64,000 bases of DNA from Euborellia annulipes. Its lineage: Eukaryota; Arthropoda; Insecta; Dermaptera; Anisolabididae. Position numbers and translations under genes: made by a program. The notes under the pieces are model-generated. The model saw only the letters and a program-made list of their open reading frames with translations. It searched no databases and was not told the DNA's origin. The stretch is taken from positions 62,001 to 126,000 of the forward strand of contig JAKCPI010012712.1 of the NCBI GenBank assembly GCA_023213315.1, written 5' to 3'. This document shows, piece after piece, positions 1-9,242 of the stretch (positions within the stretch are counted from its first letter, which is position 1; every line of letters starts with the position of its first letter).

Positions 1-300
1 AACGGAACGGTGTTTGATCCCGAACCGTAATGGGATTTCCGGGACATTTTCGTTCATAGAGCGAGAGAGACTGAGCTCTTTCAAAGCAGTAGAGCAACCA
101 ACGTCTAATATCATTAATGCATGCAAGTCAAACAAGAGAGAGAGAGAGTAGAGGGGGAAGGCAATAGAGTTGGTGTGAGAAAATCCCCCCTCTCCTGTCG
201 AGGTGCTGAAATATGCAACGCGTCGCAAGGCGTTTAATGCCCCCCACCACCACCTCTTATGTGTTTAATGGAGGGAGGGAGTCAAGCATGATAAATAGAT
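1..300. other. unique block of ordinary complexity, possible regulatory DNA
   Basis: No reading frame or repeat family is recognised here. Base composition is more balanced than the AT-rich surroundings, and the block holds homeodomain-like TAAT cores (cattaatgcatgcaagtc near 112) and a short GA run (135-148). From 300 to 675 the DNA is AT-rich with nothing recognisable. Confidence 0.25.
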
Positions 301-749
301 TAATATTTAGACCTGATGGGGGATGAAATCTTTTAAAGATTTAAAAATAGATAGATTCTCAACTAATCAATATATCGACACTATTTTTAATGACGTAGAG
401 AAAAAATGAGGCAAGTCCTTTCCGAAAAAAAAGATCACTTAATAAGATTGACGTTTTTTTTTATTATTATTATTTCGTCGTATTCGAATAAGCGTCCACG
501 ATTGAAAGGTGAAACGATTAGGGGTCGGAGCCTCGGAAAAAATTTAATTTTCCACAAGATAAGTTAAAGTATTAACTGAGAGAGTTGGATATAAAAACGT
601 TCCCTTAGAGGTTAGTTCACTTGGGTAATATAAACTGAAAGTTTATTATCTTAAAAACAAAAAAAAAAAAAGTATTGAGTAGTGAGGATATTCAAGGCAT
701 CCAAAAGCAATAAAGAAAATTATATCTATCTTTAGCTTTATTTCATACG

Positions 750-793
750 TTTGTCGACGTTTCGGACGATATTCCGGCCTTCATCAGGACAAA
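750..793 (-). ncRNA. hammerhead-ribozyme-like motif (left arm of unit A)
   Basis: On the minus strand: stem-I strand TTTGTC, core CTGATGA, stem II, then GAAACGTC and the complementary stem-I strand GACAAA. Stem II has one mismatch relative to the right-arm copy. Stem III is only the palindrome ACGT, so cleavage would need two copies pairing. Confidence 0.7.
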
Positions 794-916
794 GAGCTGT
801 TTGCCTCCAGCTCATAGAGGCTCTTGGCAACTCCTGACAATGCGTTATTGAACCAGAGGAATGTTCGCATAAACGCATTGTCAGGAGTTGCCCTATGAGC
901 TGGAGGCAAACAGCTC

Positions 917-960
917 TTTGTCCTGATGAAGGCCGGAATATCGGCCGAAACGTCGACAAA
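917..960 (+). ncRNA. hammerhead-ribozyme-like motif, best copy (right arm of unit A)
   Basis: The order is stem I TTTGTC (917-922), core CTGATGA (923-929), an extra A, stem II GGCCG/CGGCC closing a 6-nt loop, GAAA (947-950), CGTC (951-954) and stem I GACAAA (955-960). Stem I is perfect and sits exactly between cleavage triplet and core, as in type I hammerheads. There is no stem-III loop; ACGT is self-complementary, which predicts a dimeric ribozyme. The unpaired A before stem II departs from the textbook consensus but recurs as A or T in nearly all copies here. Confidence 0.75.
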
Positions 961-1039
961 CGTATGAAATAAAGCTAAAGATAAAAATAATTTTCTTTAT
1001 TGCTTTTGGCTGCCTTGAATATCCTCACTACTCATTATA

Positions 1040-2190
1040 CATTCAGCCACTCCTCCTGAAATACCAGGTATTATTGAAAATATCTTGTAAGTGATTGAAG
1101 GTAGATAAAGAAAAATAAGATAGGCCGATCTTGATTATTTATTTAAATAATATAAAAAAATATTTATTATTTCAGATACTTGTTCAAGGAACGAACCTGC
1201 TGGAGTAAAAGCCCAAGTAGGAACCGAATCTAATGCATTTATTCTGATAAATAAATATTTAAATAATTTTACCTACAATTCACGTCTAGGTTCATAAACT
1301 CTCCAGAAGATAAAGACTTAATTTTCTTTTTAAATTTAAATCTATTTCTCTTTACTTTTAATATATTCAGTGAATCTATTATTATTTGAGTAATAAAGTT
1401 TTTTTTTTTTTTTTTTCAACATCAGATTATGACAGATGAAGAAACAAACAATAAAGGTGAAGGAGTGGGAGTCGGAGGTGTGTCCTTGGCTTCGTGGGAA
1501 TTGGTCATCGCCGGTCCAGATTGATGGCAAACAACAAAGGACGGAAGGGTTCTCTTTCGTTGTTTTCGCGGGCGTGGGAAGCACAAGTGAACAACGCCTT
1601 GAGGCTTTTTCTGCTTTGCTTTTTCTTGCTCCAGTAGCCAAAGGCCTGCAGGTCATTCATTCATTGAAAACTTCACGCCTGCAGCTTTGGCGCCTCCACG
1701 CAGCTGTTCTCTTCATGGGTTTCCTGGATTCTCTAGCTCAGAAAAAAAGGGCTTTGTCCAACAAAATTTATCATATAAATAACCTTATCGGAAGCCGAAT
1801 AAATTCGTTATTAGACGGTTAAACGTTATGATAATTTAATTAATTATACATTCAAAATCCAAGGGATGAATAATTTCTGTAAATGTGGGGTAAATAACTA
1901 TCATTCAGGGGTTGACAAGTGGATGCGACATAGGCGTCGGAATTAGAGGGACACGGGTATATTATATCCTCTTCTGCCCCCTTGCGATATTTATTCAAAA
2001 AAGATTTAAAATAAATGGTCAATATAAATGGTATATATGAAAATTCGAATAGAAAATACTTAATATAAATAATTTTAACTAGTTAGAGCCTCGTTTGAAA
2101 AGGATGGAATTTTTTCAATCAATGCTCAAATAGACTGTTCAATAGTCAGTCAATATATCGTTTAAGATAGCGAATGTTTGTGCTTAAGAT
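1040..2190. other. no gene; unique block at about 1435-1740
   Basis: A 128-codon open frame crosses 1436-1822 on the plus strand, but it has no recognisable domain and its opposite strand is also open, so I do not call it a gene. The block 1435-1740 is unique, of balanced composition, and may be non-coding host DNA. The rest is AT-rich. Confidence 0.3.
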
Positions 2191-2194
2191 TGGG

Positions 2195-2300
2195 CAAAAT
2201 TGCACCCCCTGAAGTCGAACCAGGACATCCACGCTTTCGCGGCGGGTGGACTACCCTTATAAAAGGGCCCCGGCACAATAAATAATTTTGTCCGTCGTGA
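2195..2300 (-). repeat. tRNA-like SINE fragment (family C)
   Basis: On the minus strand a box-B-like ggttcgac and a stem cgcgaaagcgtgg are visible. The same cgcgaaagcg stem recurs at 50232-50243, also on the minus strand beside a ttcgattcc box. It looks like a degraded SINE with a long-variable-arm tRNA head. Boundaries are approximate. Confidence 0.35.
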
Positions 2301-2516
2301 AAGTGAAAAGACTTGGTCCGAGTCCAGAGGGGGAAGATATGCGAACTCAAATGCAAAATCTTCAAATTCATTTATTTTGTTTTAGAAGAAATTTTCTAAA
2401 ATGATGAAGATTTATTTTGTATAAGCTTAAGGGTATTTTATGACTGGTGGAATTTATATCAGTAATGAAAGTTAGAAGAAAACGCAGCCAAAATTTTTTC
2501 TTTAAAAATATATTTT

Positions 2517-2562
2517 AACAACTGACGTTTCGGCTTTGGTCAAAGCCATCCTCGGAGCTGTT
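2517..2562 (-). ncRNA. hammerhead-like motif (left arm of unit B)
   Basis: Minus strand: stem I AACAGCT pairs with AGTTGTT (one G-U pair), core CCGAGGA, stem II GGCTTTG/CAAAGCC, then GAAACGTC. The core has C in place of the conserved U4, shared with the right-arm copy, so it may be weak or inactive. Confidence 0.6.
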
Positions 2563-2636
2563 ATTGGTCATTATATGCATATATTTTGAATTGTAATACC
2601 AAATACAATTCAAAATATATGTGCATAATAACCAAT

Positions 2637-2682
2637 AACAGCTCCGAGGATGGCTTTGACCAAAGCCGAAACGTCAGCTGTT
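2637..2682 (+). ncRNA. hammerhead-like motif (right arm of unit B)
   Basis: Stem I is a perfect 7 bp (AACAGCT at 2637-2643 with AGCTGTT at 2676-2682) abutting both core and cleavage triplet. Core CCGAGGA is at 2644-2650, an extra T follows, stem II is perfect, then GAAA and CGTC (2672-2675). The U4-to-C change is the only core deviation. Confidence 0.65.
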
Positions 2683-2707
2683 AAAATATATTTTTAAAGA
2701 AAAATTT

Positions 2708-2978
2708 GCCCCGGGTGTGGCATAGTAGGTAGGTGCCTACCTCCTATGCCAAACGTCGCGGGTTCGGACCCAGGCAGTCCGATGATTTTATTTAAGCCAT
2801 TTGGATACCAGATGGCTTAAATAGAAATGCCTGAACCCACAATAGATAATATATATTACAACGGTTATCGTCAAAGTCTTAAATGGCCTGAGTTGCCGAA
2901 AAGACAGTGTGAATGTGTGTGTGAGTGTGAGTGCGAATGAGAAAAAAGTGTGAATGTTTTTTTATAAAAAAAAAAAAA
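2708..2978 (+). repeat. tRNA-derived SINE, family A (nested in unit B)
   Basis: The head carries a box-A-like stretch and box B gggttcgg (about 2759); the middle has a short inverted repeat (taagccatttgg... atggctta); then comes a domain with ggcctgagttgccgaaaag, a TG-rich tail and poly-A. It is inserted in the right arm of unit B, leaving the arm sequence agaaaaatt on both sides. The head is diverged (tggcatagtaggtaggtg). Confidence 0.8.
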
Positions 2979-3143
2979 TTCTGGCTGCGTTTTCTTCTAA
3001 CTTTCATTCCTGATATAAGATTTCTTTTATTTACACATTGACTCTATTTGAAACTATTAGAGATGTTGTATCAAAGGGTCAGTCACGATATCCAGTCAGT
3101 ATATTGTAAAATAAAGGCAAGACTAACAACTGGAAGTAGAAAA

Positions 3144-3188
3144 ATTTGTATGTCCTGAAGATGTATATCCGAAACGTCTACAAATTTT
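3144..3188 (+). ncRNA. degraded hammerhead-like motif, unit C
   Basis: Core CTGAAGA (3155-3161) and GAAACGTC (3171-3178) are intact, and AATTTGTA/TACAAATT can pair as stem I, but four extra bases (tgtc) lie between the stem and the core and stem II is very short. No inverted partner was found, so this looks like a solitary decayed arm. Confidence 0.4.
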
Positions 3189-3209
3189 AAAAACATTTCG
3201 AGCCCTCGT

Positions 3210-4045
3210 TTTATCTTCTTTCTTTAAAAATCAACTTCTCTTTATTGTTATTTTTATTTTTATCACAGCTTATTAAGAGAAGTTTTCTTAAATTTTGACC
3301 TTCCGAGTTGTGATCCTCAATTTCCCAGACATGTATCATTTTGCTACTTTTTAAAATTCAAAAAAAAAAAACATAATCTACGATTATTATCTCCCATTCC
3401 ATGTAAAACATGACCAATTTCCTGTTTCTATAGACTAATTTTCTAATTTATTTATACATATAGAGTATATCATATATCAGAATGCACACTAAATGGCCAT
3501 AAAAAAAATCAATTAAAAAGATTTATTTAATTAATTGACTTCGAAGTATGAAATATGTAGAATAATAAATTATAGAAAATGAAAGCAATCTATAATAATA
3601 ATAATCAAGAGAGTGGGGGAAGCAGAGAACCAATTAAATGAAGTTATCTGATAAATTATGACTGACTCCTTTTTTTTTTAATCTCTCTTTCTCTCTCTCT
3701 TGCTGTCTCAATCTACATTTTATTCGGCCATTGAGATAATTTTTAAATCCGGCTAGTGTGTGGGAAAATCCGGTGCAAGACCCAAAGTTTTACTTATTTA
3801 TATAATCTTCTGATTTAGAAATTAATTAGGTTAGCCTTTAACATGTCCGTTCCCTCCATCTACCACAAAAAAAAAAAAATATTTTTGTAAATTTAAAGAA
3901 TTTTATTTTCAATAGTTATCAAAGATGGATAATCCAGAGAGGGGTTGAAGAAATTTATTAAAGAACAACCTGTTGTAGTCATTGGTATTAGCATAGAGGT
4001 TAGAAGTCTCGCTTCTAGAGGTCAGAGCTTCACTACAAATTAATA
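3210..4045. other. AT-rich stretch without gene
   Basis: It holds poly-A/T tracts, a CT microsatellite near 3685-3702 and AT-rich sequence. No coding or RNA signal is recognised. Confidence 0.4.
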
Positions 4046-4135
4046 TATATAAATAAGTAGTGATGAGAAGTGGCTGTAGGCTTTGAATTGAGTATAGGAG
4101 ACTTTGCAGCCAAGGAATTAAATAAAAAACTTTTA

Positions 4136-4186
4136 TTAACCGTCGACGTTTCGGTCGCAAATCACGACCTTTCTCAGGACGATTAA
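4136..4186 (-). ncRNA. hammerhead-like motif with damaged core (left arm, unit D)
   Basis: Minus strand: stem I TTAATCGTC/GACGGTTAA is complete over 9 bp with one wobble, stem II GGTCG.../...CGACC is strong and GAAACGTC is intact, but the core reads CTGAGAA instead of CTGANGA, losing G8. It is probably inactive. Confidence 0.5.
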
Positions 4187-4377
4187 TTGTTAGAATACAA
4201 GGTTAAGAGTATTATATTCAATTATCATTGTAAATTATACAAAATTTATGGGAAAAATTTTTTTTGGGCTAAATGTATTAAAGAGCAAGTCACTCACTCT
4301 TAATACATATAGCTCAAATAAATATTGTATAATTTACAATGATAATTGAATATAATACTCTTAACCTTGTATTCTAA

Positions 4378-4424
4378 CAATTAATCGTTCTGAAGAAGGT
4401 CGTGATTTGCGACCGAAACGTCGT
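4378..4424 (+). ncRNA. hammerhead-like motif (right arm, unit D)
   Basis: Core CTGAAGA, stem II GGTCG.../...CGACC and GAAACGTC are intact. Stem I is weakened by changes just after the cleavage triplet (gtaacaat instead of gacggtta). Confidence 0.5.
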
Positions 4425-4489
4425 AACAATTAAATAAAAGTTTTTATTTAATTCCTTGGCTGCAAAGTCTCCTATACTTATATAAATAA

Positions 4490-4770
4490 GGAAGGGTGTA
4501 AATGGTTTGAGAAACTGAAAACAAATTTATGATCTGGATTCAAAGAATCTTGAGGAAGAATTTTTTTAAAATAAGTCATTTGGGTCACCAAGTTTTTTGT
4601 AGGTCACGTCAGAACTGAAGGCAATAGGGAAGCCTACTTCAAAATTAGATTATCTTTGAATTACTAATTCGATATATTTACATAAAATCTATGTTTATTT
4701 TATTTTTTTTAAATCAAGAATATTTAAAAACCCTTCTGATTGTTCTCTATTAAAATGTGTGATTTTTTTC
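4490..4770. other. no gene recognised
   Basis: AT-rich sequence between unit D and a 5S-like SINE fragment; nothing supported. Confidence 0.4.
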
Positions 4771-4771
4771 C

Positions 4772-4872
4772 GGCTGCAAAGGCTTTAAATTTTGTTTTGT
4801 CGACGGCTACCAGCGGGACATTCAGTTTTTCGGAGGTCACCTATCTCGATTTTCAGCACTACTTGTCGTTGA
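4772..4872 (-). repeat. 5S-rRNA-derived SINE fragment
   Basis: On the minus strand it resembles the 5S-like head seen more clearly at 14220: ggtcacc/ggtgacc corresponds to 5S box C, and the ggctacc...gcggg block recurs at 11604 and 14330. It is diverged and truncated. Confidence 0.45.
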
Positions 4873-4929
4873 AGATTAAAAATTTTAAAAATACAAAACC
4901 TTTCTCAAATATTTTAAAAATAATCTGAG

Positions 4930-5600
4930 AAAACAGCAACTGTTTTTTTTTAACGTCATATTTTTGTATTTCAATTAATTTTAATTATTTTTCTATTAGC
5001 CTTAAACATAAATATCCATTAATGAAATTTATTATTTAGTGAAAAGTCGTTATTTTTTTTTTTCTTCTTCACTATTCTTTGATCGTTTTGTAAGCCACTT
5101 ATTATAAAGTATGATGCATTTGATTTTCAACTCTTCGATGCTTGGCAACTCTTTTTAATAAAGAGAGTGTATTAAGTCGAAAACATACGACTAGGAGGTC
5201 CATTTTAATAGCAAATAACTTTGAGATGATCGCTGACTCACTGAGTGACCGCAAGAGAAAAAAAAAAATAATAAACGAGAATCTCTTCTTCTGCTTCATC
5301 TTCCAATTAGCCTTGGAAAATGGAAACGAGCCGGCCTATCGTAAAAATTAACATAGACGAAAAAAAAAAGTTGCAACTAAAATGTCAAACCAAGAGCTGA
5401 TTTGGGTAGTAAAGATCTACAGTAGCATGAAATGGGACAAGAGAATATTGGGAATTTGTTATTTACTGAATGTTGACAAAATATTTAGATTTGGACCGAA
5501 ATAAGCCTATATTATTTGTATCAGTGTTTTTGTAAGGTGTTTATTTATATTTGTGTAAAAAAAGGTAATTTTTTAATCAAATTTCTACAAATTTTATTTT
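4930..5600. other. AT-rich stretch without gene
   Basis: Short overlapping open frames on both strands at 5102-5351 have no recognisable features and are AT-rich. Nothing else is seen. Confidence 0.4.
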
Positions 5601-5644
5601 ATTTTAAAAATTTAGGAGTTTAGGCTTTTACATTTGTTATCATT

Positions 5645-5845
5645 AATAATTTTTTGTTTACGGTTTAACTGTAGTTTATTTGTAAAGATTACAACGTTTC
5701 GGTCACTCATTATGTGGCCTTCTCAATTGAGTTAAAATTACGAAAGTTAATACATCTATAAAAATCTTATCTGAATTGTGCCAAGGAATGAGTGACCGAA
5801 ACGTTGTAATAAACCACAGTTAAACCAAAAACAAAATTCTTTTAT
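5645..5845. mobile_element. palindromic hammerhead-derived element, unit E
   Basis: Inverted arms carry gaaacgttgtaa on each strand and a shared outer sequence (ttacggtttaactg). The core in both arms is damaged (TTGAGAAGG or absent), so these are relics. The same subfamily, better preserved, is at 31705-31995, and a third trace is at 38335-38480. All three share a flank resembling ttaatgatat...gaaagc. Confidence 0.6.
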
Positions 5846-5933
5846 TTAAAAATTGTTTTTTTATTTTTTTGAGATTAGTTTTAATATAAATATTTTAGTA
5901 AAACTTATTTATCATATGACAATAATAATAAGT

Positions 5934-6176
5934 GATGACAAGTGGCTGTAGACTTTGAATGGGTATAGGAGACTTTGCAGCCAAGGAATTAAATAAAAAA
6001 CTTTTATTTAATTAATTAACCGTCGACGCTTAGGTCGCAAATCACGATCTTCCTCAGGGCGATTCTAACAATTAATCGTCCTGATGAAGGTTGTGATTTG
6101 CGACCGAAACGTCGACAGTTAATTAATTAAATAAAAGTTTTTTATTTAATTCCTTGGCTGCAAAGTCTCCTATACC
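5934..6176. mobile_element. palindromic hammerhead-bearing element, unit F (14-bp TSD)
   Basis: Direct repeats caataataataagt flank it (5920-5933 and 6177-6190); they are low-complexity but exact. The one-sided tail gatgacaagtggctgtagac is the same as in unit D, and the palindrome again starts with a tataggagactttgcagcc arm. The central loop is much shorter than in unit D, so the two differ by internal deletion or insertion. Confidence 0.75.
6072..6122 (+). ncRNA. hammerhead-ribozyme-like motif (right arm, unit F)
   Basis: Stem I TTAATCGTC (6072-6080) pairs with GACAGTTAA (6114-6122) except for one mismatch and one wobble. Core CTGATGA is 6081-6087, stem II GGTTGTG/TGCGACC, GAAA 6106-6109 and CGTC 6110-6113. 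The core is intact. The left-arm copy on the minus strand (about 6016-6066) has lost GAAA (reads TAAG) and is likely dead. Confidence 0.65.
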
Positions 6177-6189
6177 CAATAATAATAAG

Positions 6190-6980
6190 TTAATAATGTC
6201 GTACTGGAGAAATTATAGTGCTTCTAAAACAAACAAAAAAATAAAAATAAAATAATTTTTTTCTTTTAATTTAGGCCTATAATATTAATCAACTCTTGAT
6301 CTACAATTAACCGCAAAGTACACGGCTACTTATTAACTAACACTTTTCAATTGACTTACACCTGTTTTAAATCATGGTATTTTTTTCTGTCTAAACAAAA
6401 AAAAAAACTATAAGAAAGAAAAAGGAATAAAAGGAAAAGTTTGTATTTTGAAAAAATTATAAAATGTTTAAAAGAAAGAAAGAAAAAAAAATTACCAATT
6501 AAGAAAAAGGCCTGAAGGGAAAAAACATCAACCGTGTGTGTGTGTGTGATGTGAGAACTTGAAAATCAGTTGAAGAAGAGAAGAGGAAGCGATTAATAAA
6601 TATTAATAATAATAATTTTATTAGCATAAGAATTGGCGAATGTTGTTGGTGTTTGACCAGCGAGTAGCCACCCGGGTGGAGCAGGTGCCAGAAAAGAGGA
6701 CAGAGGGTTGGCGAGCAGAGCTCAGGTAGCCACCGATCAGGCAGGTTCCCACGCCACGCGCCTTTAACCTGGACCTGGAGCATCTCGGGGTCAGGTGCAC
6801 CTTGACCCGAGAGCTTGTTTATTTAAAATTTAGAAACGAAAAACTTCCGGTCAATTCAGAAATAGATTTTTGTTATTTCCCACAAAAACGGACGGAAGGA
6901 TACATTAGAAAAATACAATATGATATTAAATATTCATCAGAATAAAAAGAAAAATTCTGTAATATTACATCAGTAAAGTG
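6190..6980. other. AT-rich DNA, then a unique GC-richer block (6640-6810)
   Basis: 6190-6630 is AT-rich with A-runs and a TG run (6534-6548). 6640-6810 is unique with balanced composition; a 94-codon frame on the minus strand there has no domain. It could be non-coding host DNA. Confidence 0.3.
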
Positions 6981-6984
6981 AACT

Positions 6985-7510
6985 TTAATTTTCAGGGCAA
7001 AATGAGAATATACATTTTAAAGAGAATCTAAAAAATAATTGATTTATGTATTTTAATCTAAATCATCAGAGTCAATTTTGAGAAAATCGAAAAAAACTGA
7101 AAAAGTACATCAGTAAAGCATTTCAAACAATTTTCAAGAAAATTGTTACTGTTATTCTTTTTAAGCATGTAAAAAATAATTGATTTTTGAATTTGAATAA
7201 AAATCGTTAGAGAAATTCAAAAAAACTAAAAAAGTACTTCAGTAAAGTACTAGTATTTTTTGACCGATTTTGTTCAAAAGCTTATTTTGAGAGCGCAGAT
7301 GGGTACCTAACTTAAAATATTCCATCTCGTAGCTCAATTCCTTCATGCTTAAAATCGTTACACCAGACACATGTCGCGAAAACCACTTTTTTGGATTCAG
7401 GGAATCTCAAAACGTGTATATCCATCAAAATCTTGACATCGAATTTTAGACATGATTCCAATACTTTATCTCTATATATTTACATATATAGGTAAGAGAA
7501 AGTAAAAAAA
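6985..7510 (+). repeat. K repeat (unclassified dispersed repeat)
   Basis: Orientation is set by the end ggtaagagaaagtaaaa. Recognisable blocks in order are aaaatgagaatatacatttt, a region with gtacatcagtaaag, cttaaaatat...catctcgtagctc, catgtcgcgaaaaccac, ttggattcagg, aaaacgtgtatatccat, tttagacatgattccaatac and the terminal motif. The core sub-repeat (agtaaagtactagta) occurs twice here. Confidence 0.7.
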
Positions 7511-7870
7511 AACAAACTCTAAATGGCCTCAGTAGCCAAAAATGCAAAATTAAAAAAAAAAAAAAAAACCATTTTATAATAAAAAATTTAAAAAAAGTCA
7601 GTCATAAAAGTCGGTTTTTTAAAAAAAGTCCCTGAGAGGCAAAAAAGCGCCAAAAAAGTCGCTAAAGTCTTTTTTGAAAATCTCAAAAAAGGATTCTTTT
7701 TGTGAGATTAGTGAAGATATAAAATCTGGAAAAGTCTCAAAATTAACAAAAGTCGAAAGACTTTTCCGCTCTTTAATTTCAATTGAATTTATTACCAATC
7801 AATTTAAAGAAATAAGGAAGGGGTCTAAATGGCCATAGATGCCGAAAAAGTCCTTAAATAAACCCCCCCC
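7500..7870 (+). repeat. two SINE domain fragments in A-rich DNA
   Basis: ctctaaatggcctcagtagc (7518-7537) and gtctaaatggcc...tgccgaaaaag (about 7820-7855) match the internal domain shared by the SINEs of this window. The heads are not recognisable. Confidence 0.45.
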
Positions 7871-7899
7871 CGACAAAATTGCATTAATCCGCCCCTGAG

Positions 7900-9130
7900 A
7901 TAAGAGAGAGTAAAAAGTGACACAACCTACAGATAGATATTTTTATATGTATATGTAATAATTAAATATAAAATGTCGTGTGACGTTATGTGTTCTGGTT
8001 CTCATTTAGTCGTTCGTATTCGTAGCCCAACCCAAGGGAATGGGATAACCAGAGGCTGCGTCACGTCAGATAGCATCTCAGCTCTCATAAACATAAACAT
8101 CCATATGCATTTAATATTTGCTATAAGGCGGTCCTGGTCCGGTCAGGTTCACTGAAATGGGAAAACATCTCTCTCTCTCTCTCTCTCTTCTTTGATTTGA
8201 TTGATTTTGACAAACGGATTTAATTCGATTAATCTGGTGGGACAGCCTTTCAGAATAGCAAACGATTCATCCCCACCCTTTTTTTTATCCTGCTCTGATA
8301 AGATAACGCTGTATGTATGAGAGGAGATTAGAAGGACAATCGGACCGCTTGTCCTGGATAAATTATACCTACGGCTTCTAAAAAATTATTCTTTTTGTAT
8401 GAAAATTATTTCAATTATAAATTCAAATATAATTTGAATATCATATAGACAATTCAAATTAATTTGATAGCAGTCAATAATAATAACAGTTTCTAAGAAG
8501 AATTTTCTCTTTTTAGACTGAATTATATTTGCATAAAAGTCAATCGTTAAACAAAACTCCAAATCATTCAATTGGAATTAAAACGAAATTTTTTTTTAAA
8601 CTGAGCTACGAAGATATGGAAGTAGAGAATAAAATTATATCTCTCCAACTGGCTTTTTTTTTTTTTAATTTGTAAAGAAATTATTTCGAAGTGTCATCTT
8701 CATGTTCAATAAGGTTCAATAAAGATAAGCTTTATACAATTTTTTTTTAAGTGAAACTTTTATTTGATGGCCTCAAATTTTTTCGCTCTTCTATCAGCAT
8801 GTCGACGTTCACGAAGGCAGGGACGCTACAAGTCATGACGCCACAAGCTGTGACGACAAAAATAAGAAAGTTGAAATTTAATATATATGACGAATAAATA
8901 ATAAAAAATAATTGTGAGATTTAATTATTCAATTTTTAAATTGTTAAAATATAATTTTTAAAATAATTTAAAATGATTCAAATCTTCAATTGCTAAATAA
9001 ATATTGTTCTCAGTTTTTAACATGCGTAAACGCCTACGATACGAAAAAAAAAGTTTCACTTGCATCGTGGCTTCATAAAACCACACAATGATATATTTTT
9101 TTTTAATCTTAGAAACAGGTCAATAATAAT
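7900..9130. other. no gene; unique block 7970-8360, CT microsatellite
   Basis: 7970-8160 and 8200-8360 are unique and balanced; a pure CT run sits at about 8168-8189. 8380-9130 is AT-rich. The short open frames show no feature of a protein. Confidence 0.3.
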
Positions 9131-9180
9131 AAAAGGTTTTTTTTTTTTAACTCCACCTGTCAGTTGTTTTCAGGACGCAT

Positions 9181-9242
9181 TGACAAGTTTAAATCCTGAA
9201 GAAGTTCACGGTACATGACCGAAACGACGTCTTAAAAGTAAA
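9181..9242 (+). ncRNA. hammerhead-like motif, variant with CGACG in place of CG
   Basis: Core CTGAAGA is at 9195-9201 and GAAACGACGTC at 9221-9231. Three extra bases relative to GAAACGTC give ACG/CGT around a single A, so a very short stem III could form, or an odd dimer. Stem I is offset and weak. No inverted partner is evident. Confidence 0.4.

Larger units (their letters stand above)
678..1034. mobile_element. palindromic hammerhead-bearing element, unit A
   Basis: Two arms of about 150 bp are inverted copies of each other (gagtagtgagg at 678 against cctcactactc ending at 1034). Each arm carries a hammerhead-like motif, one on each strand. Outside the ribozyme the arm holds AT-rich sequence and then a ttggctgcc box that recurs in the other units (4058, 5934, 26447). 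No TSD could be assigned. Short inverted units with a hammerhead fit derivatives of Penelope-like elements or retrozymes; no reverse transcriptase is encoded. Confidence 0.75.
2421..3016. mobile_element. palindromic hammerhead-bearing element, unit B, with a SINE inserted
   Basis: A one-sided tail (about 2421-2454, including gggtattttatg) precedes a palindrome whose outer arms are atgaaagttagaagaaaacg (from 2466) and its complement (ending about 3008). Inner arms carry hammerheads on both strands. Flanking imperfect direct repeats aagatttattttgt (2407-2420) and aagatttcttttat (3017-3030) match at 12 of 14 positions and look like the TSD. The right arm is interrupted by a SINE at 2708-2978. 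A second partial copy with the same tail lies at 53937-54025. Confidence 0.7.
4058..4478. mobile_element. palindromic hammerhead-bearing element, unit D (12-bp TSD)
   Basis: Exact direct repeats tatataaataag flank the unit (4046-4057 and 4479-4490). Inside are a 34-bp one-sided tail (from about 4058, with gtggctgtaggctttgaatt) and a palindrome starting gtataggagactttgcagcc (4092) and ending with its complement. Unit F at 5934 shares the same tail and arms. The architecture of TSD, tail, inverted arm and arm fits insertion by a Penelope-type retroelement mechanism; that assignment is inference. Confidence 0.75.

Noticed and set aside
675..1036. Ordinary DNA-transposon MITE with long TIRs
   Set aside because: Units of this type show 12-14-bp TSDs, one-sided tails and hammerhead cores, which fit retroelement derivatives better than TIR transposons; still to be confirmed.
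1436..1822. 128-codon plus-strand open frame
   Set aside because: No domain, no splice or start context, and an overlapping open frame on the other strand.
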